Source: Mesostigma viride
Taxonomy: Eukaryota > Streptophyta > Mesostigmatophyceae > Mesostigmatales > Mesostigmataceae
Direction: 5' to 3'
NCBI GenBank assembly: GCA_009746045.1
Contig: RPFO01000584.1
Coordinates: forward strand, 348,501-408,500
Length of the DNA: 60,000 bases
Shown here: one piece after another, positions 22,801 to 32,896 of the stretch
How the letters are laid out: every line of letters begins with the position of its first letter
Position numbering within the stretch: position 1 is the stretch's first letter
Translations under genes and position numbers: made by a program
The notes under the pieces: generated by a model
What the model saw: the letters and a program-made list of their open reading frames with translations, nothing else
Databases searched by the model: none
What the model was told of the DNA's origin: nothing

Positions 22801-25280
22801 ATTAGGCCGAGCTCGGCAGGGAACCCGGATTTCCGGAACACAGAATACTGCGTCACAGAACATAGCTGGCACCAGGCTACGGCAGGATGAACAGCTCAGC
22901 CGGATCTGAACTGAGGTGAACTAGCAAAGTCGCAGCTGCGCATCCTCGCTATCACCCGAGCATCCCGCAGCGCCCAGCCTCGCCGACCATCCAGGAATGG
23001 TACGAAACCCCGTACTTTGAGCGCCCTTGATGCTGCAGCTGAATCGGGCTTGACGAGAGCTGTCGAATGCTGTATAGAAGTCTGTCAGAGTAGGAGGGGG
23101 TGGGCTGCTAGCCTAATTCTACCGTTAAGTTACGACGCCCAGAATTTGGCGGCGATCGTAACTTAACGCGGGAATGACTGTACCACCCTCTGGTAATGGA
23201 AGGCAAGGCAAAGGAATCGACTGTGTACTTCCATTACCTCCTGTATACTCCCGCCCCCCCCTTTACCCAATGGCCAAGGCAACATGTCCCCGTGACGCGA
23301 ATCTCTGGTCAATGCAACAAGCTGTCATGAAGTAACATGGCCCGCTGGCGCTAGTGAATGTGCAACTACTGCCATTCCCCTTCTCCTGCTCCCGCAAAGG
23401 CACCTTGTTGCCATGCAAACACCCACCATCCCCCTGGTTGGCATCCGCGCAGCCACCCACAACCCACCGCCGGTCAAGGCGGCAAGCAAGCTCGGGTCAG
23501 CCACCCACATCGTTGGTGTGAGTGAATAAACACATATGACTCTCGACCACGTGGCCCAGGTGGCAAGTGTTCTTGTGCCCACCCACATTGTAGGTAACCC
23601 CACCCGCCCCACCCGCCCGCCCGGCCACCCACCCACCCACCCACCCACCCACCCACCCACCCACCCACCACCCACCCACCCACCCACCCACCCACCCACC
23701 CACCCACCCACCCACCCACCCACCCACCCACCCACCCATCCACCCGCCCGCCCGCCCGCCCGCCCGCCCGCCCGCCGCCCGCCCGCCCGCCCGCCCGCCC
23801 GCCCGCCCGCCCGCCCACCCACCCACCCACTCACCCACCCACCCAGGTACCCACCCACCTCGTTGGCGTCGGTGAAGGCGCACTCGGATGCGTCCTCAAT
23901 CGTGCGCAACAGCTGCGTGTGGCTGACCAGCTTCAGCGGGCTGATCGGCGCGTCGTGCTCCTCGTTGGGGGGGATGTGGCAACTCAGGCTCTGAAATAGG
24001 GGTGGATGGGGAGTTATATGGGTTGGTGGGGGGTGGAAGACATCGTAGGGCGTTTAAGGAATGATAGGGGTATAGGGGTTCACAAGGGGTGCAGGAGTCA
24101 ACGTGGGGCTGCTACAAGTTGATGAGGGTATAGGTTGGATGGGGTGAAGGGGTCGGTGTCAGTTAGGGGGGAATGGATGAGTGGGAAGCCACTCACATGC
24201 GCCTCCAGGCTGCACAACAAGCCCGCCAGCGCGGAGAGCAAGCTTGAATGATATCCTATTGATCAAGGGAAATTCAGATACCCCAACAGTGGGTGCAGCG
24301 GGCTTGGGCAGGGGTGCCGTGCAGCAGCTTGAAATAGATTGTTTATCACCCCAGCAGGGGATCTTCCAGGAATCCAGGGGAGGGGGCTGAGATGGCGGTC
24401 GCATTGAAACCACTAAAGGGAAATCCATGATGTCGTGGTGTCCAAGAAACAAGTTTGCCTTCCGCATGGGCTGCTTTCATCGTGTTCAAAACGTATGAAG
24501 AAACTCTATTGGCTATGGGAGGTGACCCTCAGAGCCATTAGCAGCACACCAGGTCTTGAATAGTAGCCACGCATGAAAAGGGTGGCATGTAAAGAAGTAT
24601 AGAGCAGATTTGCCACAAACCTTACGATGAGCTGGAGCTTCCTGGGGGGATTCTGCCCCGCACTCCAAGACGATCGCTGTGGTGTTAGATTTGAGAAGCT
24701 GCCGATGGGCGACATGGGCGGGGGATGTCTTCAATCCCTTATCCCGCTGGGTACGGAACGAGACTTTAAAGGACGATGTCCTCGAGGAAAGCAATTCATC
24801 CTCTGGGCAGCTCCTGGCGGGCGAGGTATCCGGGAAAAGCTTGCCCGTCCAACTGCGCTTGTTTCTACTGCCTCTGGACGGGATGGCGAATTCCGACGAC
24901 TTTTCTACTGACGACATAGTTTGCCGCCGTAGAAAGTAGTGGTTCGAAGCAGGACTGCAAGGCATTTCTCCAGGCGACTGGTCTAGGTCAATGCGCTTCT
25001 TGGTAGCCGTCAAAGTAAACGGCTCTCCTATAGCGGCCGCCAAACTGCCCATTGGAGAGTGGTTTTGGCCCGCTAAAGTCTCCGAGACGACCCTCGATGG
25101 GGACTTCATCATGTCTTCTCCTACACCATTGTCGTACTGGCTACCTCCATTCCACGAGCTTGGTGAGGAAGCTCGGCATTGGTCAAAAGAAGGGCGCATG
25201 GAATCGTACCTGGCTTCGCCCAAATAACTTAGCCGATGACCATACGCAGGAGAAATTATCATCTGTTGAGTATCACACAT
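19894..25280 (-). CDS. CDC25: Cdc25-type dual-specificity phosphatase, seven exons
   Basis: Host cell-cycle gene. Cdc25 removes inhibitory phosphates from cyclin-dependent kinase. Exons on the minus strand by eye: 25280-24626 (Ser/Pro-rich N-terminal regulatory part with several S-P sites), 24255-24197, 23990-23859, 22127-22035, 21613-21482, about 20805-20695, 20130-19894. All introns are GT-AG and phases agree. The catalytic rhodanese domain shows [16 protein letters not shown], continued across an intron by GAINLY, then the active-site loop HCEFSQCR (C-x5-R), then YPELSYPNMYVLLGGYKEFF, and a C-terminal YVAM helix with basic tail. About 472 residues, normal for the family. Uncertain points: the first exon (ATG 25278-25280, but an acceptor-like CAG sits 18 bp inside) and the acceptor near 20805 or 20812. 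Further upstream exons are possible. Confidence 0.85.
20937..21056 (+). repeat. dispersed 120-bp repeat, copy in Cdc25 intron
   Basis: Matches 27560-27690 (same strand) and 28087-28200 (opposite strand). Shared core: CATCATGAACGACTCGAAAA-like start, GGATAAGATAACGGCAGG-like middle, then ATGGTCCGGATTCTCCA. It lies in an intron of the Cdc25-like gene. Probably a short interspersed or miniature element; no terminal repeats found. Confidence 0.65.
22507..23180. mobile_element. miniature DNA element with TA target duplication
   Basis: A 674-bp non-coding element begins CAGTCATTCCCGCGTTAAGT and ends in its reverse complement (ACTTAACGCGGGAATGACTG), flanked by TA on both sides (22505-22506 and 23181-23182). 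The CAGT...ACTG ends and TA duplication fit the Tc1/mariner superfamily, pogo-like branch. Internal GTTAAGTTACGA motifs recur in both directions near each end. A related copy lies at 57220-58295 in reverse orientation. It sits in the largest intron of the Cdc25-like gene. Confidence 0.85.
23626..23848. repeat. (ACCC)n/(GCCC)n array at a splice donor
   Basis: About 220 bp of CCCA tetramers, then CCCG tetramers (from about 23744), then CCCA again. On the Cdc25 coding strand this reads GGGT and GGGC repeats, a strong G-quadruplex pattern. The splice donor of exon 23990-23859 (GAG|GTGGGTGGGT) lies at its edge. Long translated frames here are repeat shadows. Confidence 0.9.
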
Positions 25281-25389
25281 TGCATGAAAGATTTAAGGAG
25301 CAGCGAAATGTAATAATGACGTATGTCTGCGTCAGTGCGTCCTTGTCTGGCTGTGCTAAGACAACAAGTTTGCAAGGCCTCCGCACGGT

Positions 25390-25628
25390 TGCATCCTTGT
25401 AAGGGCAGGCACACGCGAACTCGTGGCTTCAACGAATGGCTTCAGACTTGGCGGCATTCCGGAAAAAAGAAGGGCGGTGCCCATGGCTGAATGTGGAGGC
25501 GTTTCGGGATGATCGGAGACGTTGGATAGCGGGATGCTGGCCTCGCCGTCGAGGAACGCTTTGCGAAACGAAACGAAGGCGTCGTGTCGGGGTTGTGAGA
25601 TGCGAGAGTGCACCTCATGCTCCTATGG
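25390..25628 (-). other. possible upstream exon of the Cdc25-like gene
   Basis: An open minus-strand stretch begins after CATAG (acceptor-like) with EHEVHSRISQPRHD and includes SDHPETPPHSAMG, a Ser/Pro-rich composition like the Cdc25 N-terminal region just downstream. It has no ATG of its own at the start and no clear donor was chosen. It may be an additional 5' exon or chance. Confidence 0.25.
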
Positions 25629-26279
25629 AGACGGCACTTGCTGCAACGGTCGTCTTAACAGGCATATCGAGCGCGAAAACCGAAACTTTGACTTAACTGG
25701 CTGATACTTCTAATGCTGGGGATGACCGTTCTGTGGAAACGGCTCATTCATCGGGGACGACCTAGTTGTGGACTTGTGGTCAGCATAAAAGGCACGACTC
25801 ACATGAGGCTCGGTGAACTCCGTCGGTGAACTCTTTGTGAACTGGGTCGACGGCCGGGTCGCCACCGGCGCTTCACCGGCCCTTCACTTCGAGTTCACGC
25901 ACTCACATGGGTCGCAACAACGTAGTGAACTGCTCGCCAGTGAACTCGTTGTGAACTGGCGGAGGCGCGGGAAGACAGCCCAGATTTTGCGGGAAAGGGC
26001 GCAAACGTCAAGCAAGTGCAAATGCATCCGGGCATGCTGGCTAATAACATGCACGTCTTGTCCAGCTGTAAACCACTAACTTCTGCACCACTAATTTGAT
26101 ACAGTGCTGCAGAAATATGATAAAAACGCGCCGGTGACCTGTCGTGCATGTCGCTTTTCCAGCTACCTGTCTGCGTTCGCTTTCTTTGCAAGTTTTTCCA
26201 GGTGTTGGTGCCAGTGCTTCTCTGTCGATATTGTTTCAAAGCCGGTTTGTTTATTGGCTGGGGACGACCCCAGAGCCGC

Positions 26280-26579
26280 CCGCCGTCACATGCACAAAAC
26301 ATGCCATATCTCGCTGGAGGCGTTCGGTTATTTACTGGAGAAAATCGGCCCGATCAGCGAGCCGAATCTCCAGACAACGGCGGGCGCGGGCTCCGGTTGG
26401 ACGTGGTAAGACCCGAGCAAATGCTCATTGGTGGATTAGAGTGGCTTTCTCATAGCTGCGACTATGGTACCGTGGAGCGTGCATATGGCATCGCTTCAAA
26501 CACGTGGTCCAAAAATGGGGAACGCCCTGGCATTGCACGAGAACTTCAAGATGCTTTAAACAGCAAACAGCAAGCGTAG
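26280..26579 (+). pseudogene. PIF/Harbinger-like transposase N-terminal fragment
   Basis: In two frames one reads CHISLEAFGYLLEKIGP and then RPEQMLIGGLEWLS, DYGTVERAYGIASNTWSKNG. This is the pattern of the N-terminal part of Harbinger (DDE) transposases: a short helix ending in IGP, then a helix-turn-helix after a conserved basic-Pro segment. A frameshift near 26400 separates them, and the DDE catalytic core was not found. The match is by eye and weak; it could be an unrelated helix-turn-helix protein. Confidence 0.4.
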
Positions 26580-26688
26580 GTTCCGGTTGGACGCCTATGG
26601 TAACCTGGACTGTGTATACGTCGTCGCTGCAAACGCAATGCCCTGCCCACCCATACGTGCATGTGCCCGTGTGGCATGTGCGCACGCA

Positions 26689-26770
26689 CACGCACACGCA
26701 CACGCACACGCACACGCACACGCACACGCACACGCACACGCACACGCATACGTACATGCACATCTAGAGT

Positions 26771-26828
<58 letters not shown>

Positions 26829-27050
26829 CCTCCCTCCCTCCCTCCCTCCCTCCCTCCCTCCCTCCCTCCCTCCCTCCCTCCCTCCCTCCCTCCCTCCTCC
26901 CTCCCTCCCTCCCTCCCTCCCTCCCTCCCTCCCTCCCTCCCTCCCTCCCTCCCTCCCTCCCTCCCTCCCTCCCTCCCTCCCTCCCTCCCTCCCTCCCTCC
27001 CTCCCTCCCTCCCTCCCTCACTCACTCACTCACTCTCACACACACACATT
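26689..27050. repeat. compound microsatellite
   Basis: In order: (ACGCAC)n to about 26750, (CT)n at 26774-26824, (CTCC)n at 26825-27018 with one slipped unit near 26896, (ACTC)n and (CA)n to 27050. Any translated frame is a repeat shadow (poly PPSL, GREG). Confidence 0.95.
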
Positions 27051-27559
27051 CTTTTCATGGATGGGCATCTGGTTTCCCATATCAGAGTGGGCATAAGCAA
27101 GAGTTTGTTTAATAACTGAACTCCTTACTTCATTTAGCAAATGTGAGTCAACATTTCAGAATTATTATAATGGAAATTTCATTAGCTTACCGTATGATGC
27201 TACACATGTTCATAGTGGTCAATTACGTGCATGCTAGCTCCCTGAGCTAGTCACACGCACTGGGGGTACTGTGGTTGTTAAGACCTCACTTGGACATGTG
27301 CAATGTCGTGAATTGGTTGCTCATTGAGTGAGACATAATGTTGGACGTATTGTGGTTGCTTAACGTTAACAATACTTTGTGCACGCGTAATTCTTTAATC
27401 ATGACTAATGTCGGGCGCGTTGCAACTATAAAGGGAGGCATGCAACTATGCAATGTGCGAACATATTAATTCCATTTAGGGTTATTGCAGTTCAAAAGGA
27501 GTGGTGCCATCGCAAACCGTCTAGATCCCGCTCTGAATGTTAGCCAGCCATAGTTGTAA

Positions 27560-27690
27560 CGTACACGGCTGCACATTTCCACCTCCATTTGTTTCCACCG
27601 TTGTGAATGACTCGACAAACACGGATGAGTCAACAGCAGGCTCGAGCTATTAACAGCATGGTCCGGATTCTCCATATTTCTGGCCTGCGC
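27560..27690 (+). repeat. dispersed 120-bp repeat, copy 2
   Basis: Same family as 20937-21056: GAATGACTCGACAAACACGG, then GGCAGGCTC-like core, then ATGGTCCGGATTCTCCATAT. It faces copy 3 at 28087-28200 about 400 bp away. Confidence 0.6.
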
Positions 27691-28086
27691 TAGTTGCTTT
27701 ATTGATAGTCTTTACATTGTCATCAAGTGAGTGAGACAACAAACATGACAATTGCCTGGGGCCAGCAGATAAATGTCCAAAATTATTTCAATGAGCAATA
27801 AAAGTGATTACTACAAGTAGTCAAGGAAGTGTTATCGCACAGCAAATTTGAAGCAATATCTTATGAATCACGTTCCATAGTGGCCATCATGATCGCACAC
27901 ACAAAAAGAGCATGCCCCTGAAAGAAAGGAGATTGGACTCAACGGACCTTACAAGTTGGACCCCCTTACCAACCAGCCAGTGTGCCTGGAACGTGAAGCG
28001 TGGGGCGGCCAGCAACGAAAGATTGTTCATGCAGACGGACCGCGCCCATGGTATTGCCGTGCGCATCAGTGTGTATGTCAATGAGA

Positions 28087-28200
28087 CAACAGCGCAGGCC
28101 AGAGATCTGGAGAATCCGGACCAAGGTAGCTCGAGCCTGCCGTTATGTTATCCGCGTTTTCGAGTCGTGCACGATGATGGATATGAATCAGTGTGTATGT
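28087..28200 (-). repeat. dispersed 120-bp repeat, copy 3
   Basis: Reverse complement of the family at 20937 and 27560, sharing GGTCCGGATTCTCCAGAT and AACGGCAGGCTCGAGCTAC on the minus strand. Confidence 0.65.
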
Positions 28201-28312
28201 GGCCATCAACACCAATTGCCGCCATCCATATTGTCATCAGGGCGTTGTGAGTTTAACGTTTGCTTTGTCGCTCATATTTCGCTTTGCCTTCGGCTTAGGC
28301 GAGCTCGCCTTG

Positions 28313-28615
28313 TCATCTCCAAAGAGTATGCAATGCCGCACAAGAAGACCGACATTTATTACTGCGCCAACTATCGTCCTCAAGATTGCCAGCATCTCCA
28401 CAGATCACCAAAGCCGCAACCAGATCGAGTGCGGCGCTGTGCCCTTCGTGTGCGATGCTCTGCTCTTCTACAGCCGTGGGGCTCGGAGCATTTGGGTCAA
28501 TGTCGTCGCTAATAGCAGGCTTCGGGTCACCTTTCGCGAGGGTAACCCGTTGTAGCCATTCCTGAAAAAGCTGGTCGGTGTCCCTCATGGCTGGCGACTC
28601 CCGAGCACCTGCCAC
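28313..28615 (-). other. unassigned open stretch of about 100 codons
   Basis: A minus-strand frame with acidic and Ala-rich composition (AISDDIDPNAPSPTAVEEQS, ALDLVAALVICGDAG). It lies inside the candidate transposon 25791-28863 and could be a second gene or exon of it. No family recognised. Confidence 0.25.
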
Positions 28616-29329
28616 CTTCCCGCGAATGTTGCACGTCTGGCATTTTCATGGGCTTGCTTCGCGCCAACGCACGCTGTTCACCACAAGTTCACAAAGAGTT
28701 CACCAGGAGTTCACGGACAGTTCACCAAACTCGGACTTTGGGGAGATTGTGAACTCGTCCTGTGAACTCGTGAACTCGTCGGGACCCAAAATTAGCTCGG
28801 CCCCGGTCGGCCCAGTTCACAAAAGAGTTCACAAAGAGTTCACCGCCCCATGTGAGTCGTGCCTAAACTGGCATTTGCTCCGGATCTGCGGGTTTATGTA
28901 AAGACGCGAGCATCGGGTGCTGGCCCAGTTGAGTTGAGGTGAGTTTTTCCGGGTAAATGGGTATTTTTTATTAACCAATAGGAATATCATTAGGTTAAGA
29001 GGTACCACGTATCGACCAGCTTGTTACCCACTGCTGAGGGTAGTGTGATAGGTGAAAGGAGCATGTGAGGGTTTAGAGTTGAGGTGAGTTTATTCCCGTG
29101 CCGGTGTACCGACAGGGTCATTACCGTTTACCGACAGTTGTTGTTGTTGTGGCCCACGCCGCACATGGGCAGCAGAGAAGGCCGAGATTTCTAGGAGGGC
29201 CAAATCGGGGATTTAGGGATTTGCGGGCCGTACGTAGGAAAGGGACGGAGTATCCTTAATGGTTCAGACCGGGGATTGAGGGTGCGCACGTCCGGGCAAG
29301 ATTTAGCTGTGTGCGTTGCGATTGCGTTG

Positions 29330-29617
29330 CCTTGCGTTGTGCACATACATACATAGTTGCATTGCATTACATTACATTATGAGAAAACATTATGAGAATG
29401 AGACAACTCATGCATTACATTACGTTGCATCAATGATTTCATGCATTGCATCGTGCATTACATTGCATTACATAATTTACATTGCATCAATTGTCGGTTG
29501 CTGATTGTGAAGTCATTGCATTCCGGCCATTCCATTCCGGCCGGCCGACCATTCCCGCCATTCCATTCCCGGCCGGGCCATCCCATTCCATGATGATTAC
29601 ATGATTCCATTCCATTC
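29330..29617. repeat. CATTA / CCATT simple-sequence tract
   Basis: Irregular repeats of GCATTACATT (29350-29480) and CCATTCCATTCC (29517-29617). Non-coding. The LTR of element B starts directly after. Confidence 0.8.
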
Positions 29618-30136
29618 AGTTGTGAGAGAGAAATGCCGAAGATCCCCATGGCTCTTGCAGGAATGTTGCCTTTATTGAATAAGGAAAACACAGACGTAAG
29701 TCACGTCACTTCCAAGACTGCACGCGGCACAGACGACAAGGTCGCAGTGCCAAGAGAGCGTGCACGCAAGAGCTAGCGTCCCGGTGCTACCAAGTCACTC
29801 ATATAACTTGCTAGGGACGCGTCCAATTAAGTATTCAGCTGCACTGTCACAGCTGAACTGTCAATCAATTGATCACACAGACTCTGGCACGCCTTTGGCG
29901 CGCAGATCTATCAATTGTCCATACGGCTAGTCCTGTGGACCTATCCGTACATTACTCAGCATCAATTGTCTCATAGGTCCTGGCGCGCTACAGCACGCCT
30001 ACCTATCAATTGACCATCAAGTCCTGTACAAGTCCTGTCAACGTCCTGCCGACTATCATAGTGACACAATTGTACATCCTGTGTCCGTACGCGCCCACAG
30101 TGGCGCGCCGGGTACTGTCGGCACAGCCTAGGAAAC
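29618..30136 (-). repeat. copia-like element B, outer part of its 3' LTR
   Basis: Reverse complement of bases beyond about 100 in the element A LTR, starting AGTTGTGAG. The remaining about 104 bp of this LTR lie at 37952-38055, on the other side of element A. The last five bases GAAAC are the target duplicated by A. So B, on the minus strand, was split by A inside its LTR. Confidence 0.8.
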
Positions 30137-30753
30137 AGTTAACGTAAAGGATTTACGTTAGATGGATAGAGATTGTTACGCTCTTTCCAACGGCACCTTG
30201 AACGCCTCATTTGGTTAAGGAACGTAAAAGTTATGACGTTTCCTAGGCTGTGCCGACAGTACCCGGCGCGCCACTGTGGGCGCGTACGGACACAGGATGT
30301 ACAAGTGTCACTTTGATAGTCCGCAGGACGTTGACAGGACTTGTACAGGACTTGATGGTCAATTGATAGGTAGGCGCACTGTAGCGCGCCAGGACCTATG
30401 AGACAATTGATGCTGAGTAGTGTACGGATAGGTCCACAGGACTAGCCGTATGGACAATTGATAGATCTGCGCGCCAAAGGCGTGCCAGAGTCTGTGTAAT
30501 CAATTGATTGACAGTTCGGCTGTGACAGTGCAGCTGATTACTTGGACGCGTCCCTAACAACCTATATGTGTGACTTGGTCACACTGGGACGCTAGTTCTT
30601 GCGTGCACGTTCTCTTGGCACTGCGACCCTGTCGCCTGTGCTGCGTGCAGTCTTGGAAGTGACGTGACTTACGTCTGTGTTTCCTTGTTAATAATAAAGG
30701 CAACTTCCTGCAAGAACCATGGCGGAATTCGTGGCATTCTCATCCTCACAACT
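30137..30753 (+). repeat. 5' LTR of element A
   Basis: 617 bp, starts AGTTAACGTAAAGG, ends CTCACAACT. Contains an AATAAAGG polyadenylation-like signal at about 30696. The expected primer-binding site directly downstream (30754 on) has no TGG start, so the primer could not be identified. Confidence 0.85.
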
Positions 30754-30777
30754 CGTATTACACGCCTCGCTCAAAAG

Positions 30778-31396
30778 ATGCCAAATTCTGAAGAATTCCG
30801 GATTCCCGCCGATGAGGAAATAGCCGCTCCGCCGGCTGGTCCTCAAGACCGACTGCGCCGTCGTGGCAGCAATTGCTCGACGAAGTCACGATCTCGCTCG
30901 ACGAACTTCATCGTCGGCAGCGCGCAGTTCTTCCATTGCTCGGGGATAACCCCGAGGACCCCGATTTGCCAGCACTGGTGCCGGCTATACGCGCATTGTT
31001 GGACCAGATTCGCAACATTTTATCGCATTTACGGTCCAGGTGCGGGGAGGTTTGCGGTCGGTGAACGAGGTCACCACTGCCATCGAGGAGCTGGATAACG
31101 CCATCTCTTCGCTCACCGGTTACCAGAGAAACTTGCAAAACTGGGCATCGCTACGCACGGGGGGCGCGCCGGCGGTGTCGACAAATTTATTTCAGGATCT
31201 CGCGTTGCTGTCGCTGCTCACACGCGGCGTACGCAGTCGCGAACGCCAGGTTCTTATTAACCTGGTGGCTTTTCTCGCGTCTCTGCGAGAGTGGATTCCC
31301 GCAGGGTGGGAATTGTTATCCATTTTTACTCATCCTCTGCGCCTCGTCGCGCGTCGGCGCGCGCAACTTACGCGACGGGAAGCACACCGGTTTTAA
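30778..31396 (+). pseudogene. element A first ORF, gag-like, frameshifted
   Basis: Starts at ATG 30778 (MPNSEEFRIPADEE). After about 30 codons the sense passes to another frame (LLDEVTISLDELHRRQRAVL, ALVPAIRALLDQIRNILSHL) and then to a third (VRGGLRSVNEVTTAIEELDN, YQRNLQNWASL, then a basic tail). The helical leucine-rich composition fits a coiled-coil or capsid-like protein, but no named domain is recognised. Two one-base shifts would explain the frame changes. It precedes the zinc-knuckle frame by about 300 bp. Confidence 0.45.
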
Positions 31397-31629
31397 TACA
31401 TACCGGTGCAGGTCCGGACGCCGGATATGGAGGATCCTGAGTTCACCTACGAGTACTGTGATTTCCGGGGCCTCGACTACTGAGTCGGCCAATTTTCTTC
31501 CAGTGCTCGTCGACATTTTGTCGAATTTTCGGCGGCAATTCGCGGGGGCGGCGGCGACACCGGCGCAGGCGGCAGTGGACAAAATTTTGTACATATTTTC
31601 TGCTGCTTTGCTAAGGTGTTCTTTGAATA

Positions 31630-32756
31630 GCTTGTAGTGCAGAATGGCAGACGGGCGCCGTAGCAAGGGCCCCAGCCAGTGGGAATAATGGTGGTGCTGG
31701 TAGTGGAACCGCTCACGTAGATGACGTGGGGGTTACCGGAGAGATTACCAACCTTCCTCACAATAATAATAATGCACAAGCTGTTCATGGCTTTGATCTC
31801 ACCACACAGGGTCTTTTAATTGTCAATCAGCTGCAGCCTGTAACCTCAGACTCCAAGCCTAAGCAGGCTGAAGAGTTTGTGGAAGGATTGGAAGGGTTCC
31901 CTAGCTTGTACGGTGGTACAAATTACTATCAAATCTGGATAGGAAGTAGCACTTTTGGCAAGTGTACTGACCAGATTAAGGACCTGACCAGGGAGTGCAA
32001 GAAGGCCAATAAGGCCTGGGCACTGTACGTAGCTGAGCTGAAGGAGCTGCTGGAAGACCAACGCAAGAAGGTCGGCATCCATTGGCAGGACAAGTATCAA
32101 GGGTGGGAGGTCAAGGGGACCTGATCCAGAACTTCCTTAACTATTGTAAAATGGTTGAGGAGGGCAGGGCTCACGGCTTTAATGTCGCTGATAACATAGC
32201 CCTGACCAACTGGCTCAAGGTTTCTGGGCTGGACAAGGCTACACGTGGCTCCTTAAAGGTCATGTGTGCCCCACACTCAACCCTCAAGGCCTACAAGGTC
32301 ATAATCAAACAAGCACTCGAGGCAGAGGAGCTGTTTGAGGGTGGAGTGCCAGCAGTGAAGGCTACCCAGGCAGGTGGGCGTACCCAGGGTGGCTCCAAGA
32401 CGTCTGAGGCTGACCGAAGCCAAGGAGGGCGTAGGGGCAACCATAACAAGCGCAAGGGAGATCATTCACCTGATTCTGACAGGAGGTCACACTCCAAGTC
32501 GGTGTTCAGGCGGGTGGGTGGTCAGCCCAAGCAGGGCAACGCGTCTGACAACGGGGGCAGTGGCCAGGGCAAGTCAAAGATACAATGCTACCTGTGCAAG
32601 GGGTGGGGGCACATCAAGAAGGAGTGTCCCAGCTTCAAGAAGTCCCAGGGCCAGGGCAGCAACAAGAATAACAACAACAACAAGAAGAACAACAACAAGT
32701 CCCAGGCAGGCCAGCCTTCAAAGGGCAGTCAGCAAGAAGACAACAAGGAGCAGTGA
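31630..32756 (+). pseudogene. gag: element A gag with zinc knuckle
   Basis: Two overlapping frames (to 32124, and 32082-32756) joined by a shift near 32100 encode a copia-type gag: FEGLEGFPSLYGG-like N-terminal part, a helical middle (LKELLEDQRKKVGIHWQDKY; KMVEEGRAHGFNVADNIALT), then a basic region and a CCHC knuckle CYLCKGWGHIKKEC at about 32588-32629, and an Asn/Lys/Gln-rich tail. Gag assembles the particle and binds RNA. Broken by one frameshift in this copy. Confidence 0.75.
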
Positions 32757-32896
32757 CTGTCTGAGGCAACCCCTACACACCTTAATTCACCCAAGGGGGA
32801 GGCCAGGTGCTCCAATGCAGATTTTATATCTGGGCAACAAGAGGGTGATCTCCAGGTTCAGGTGGCCCCAGGTCACCTGGAGAGGTACAGGTTCCT

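Larger units (their letters stand above)
25791..28863. mobile_element. candidate DNA transposon with GTTCAC-rich ends
   Basis: The segment begins GGCACGACTCACATG (25791-25805) and ends with its exact reverse complement (28849-28863). Inside each end lies a cluster of the hexamer GTTCAC/GTGAAC: six copies at 25813-25956 and about eleven at 28676-28843. A Harbinger-like transposase fragment lies at about 26310-26579. Flanking bases are AAA on the left and TAA on the right, so a 3-bp TWA duplication is not proven. Microsatellites and an inverted pair of a 120-bp repeat lie within. Confidence 0.5.

Noticed and set aside
23474-23909. Long Gly/Trp-rich minus-strand frames and Pro/Thr-rich plus-strand frame
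   Set aside because: Shadows of the CCCA/CCCG tetramer array; only the 132-bp Cdc25 exon at 23859-23990 is supported.
26770-27120. Long open frames of poly PPSL, GREG and SLSLS
   Set aside because: They are translations of CT and CTCC microsatellites in several frames at once.
29618-30740. A foldback DNA transposon with about 500-bp terminal inverted repeats
   Set aside because: The left arm is the LTR of element B and the right arm the LTR of element A. The GAAAC duplication and LTR pair of A explain the structure fully.
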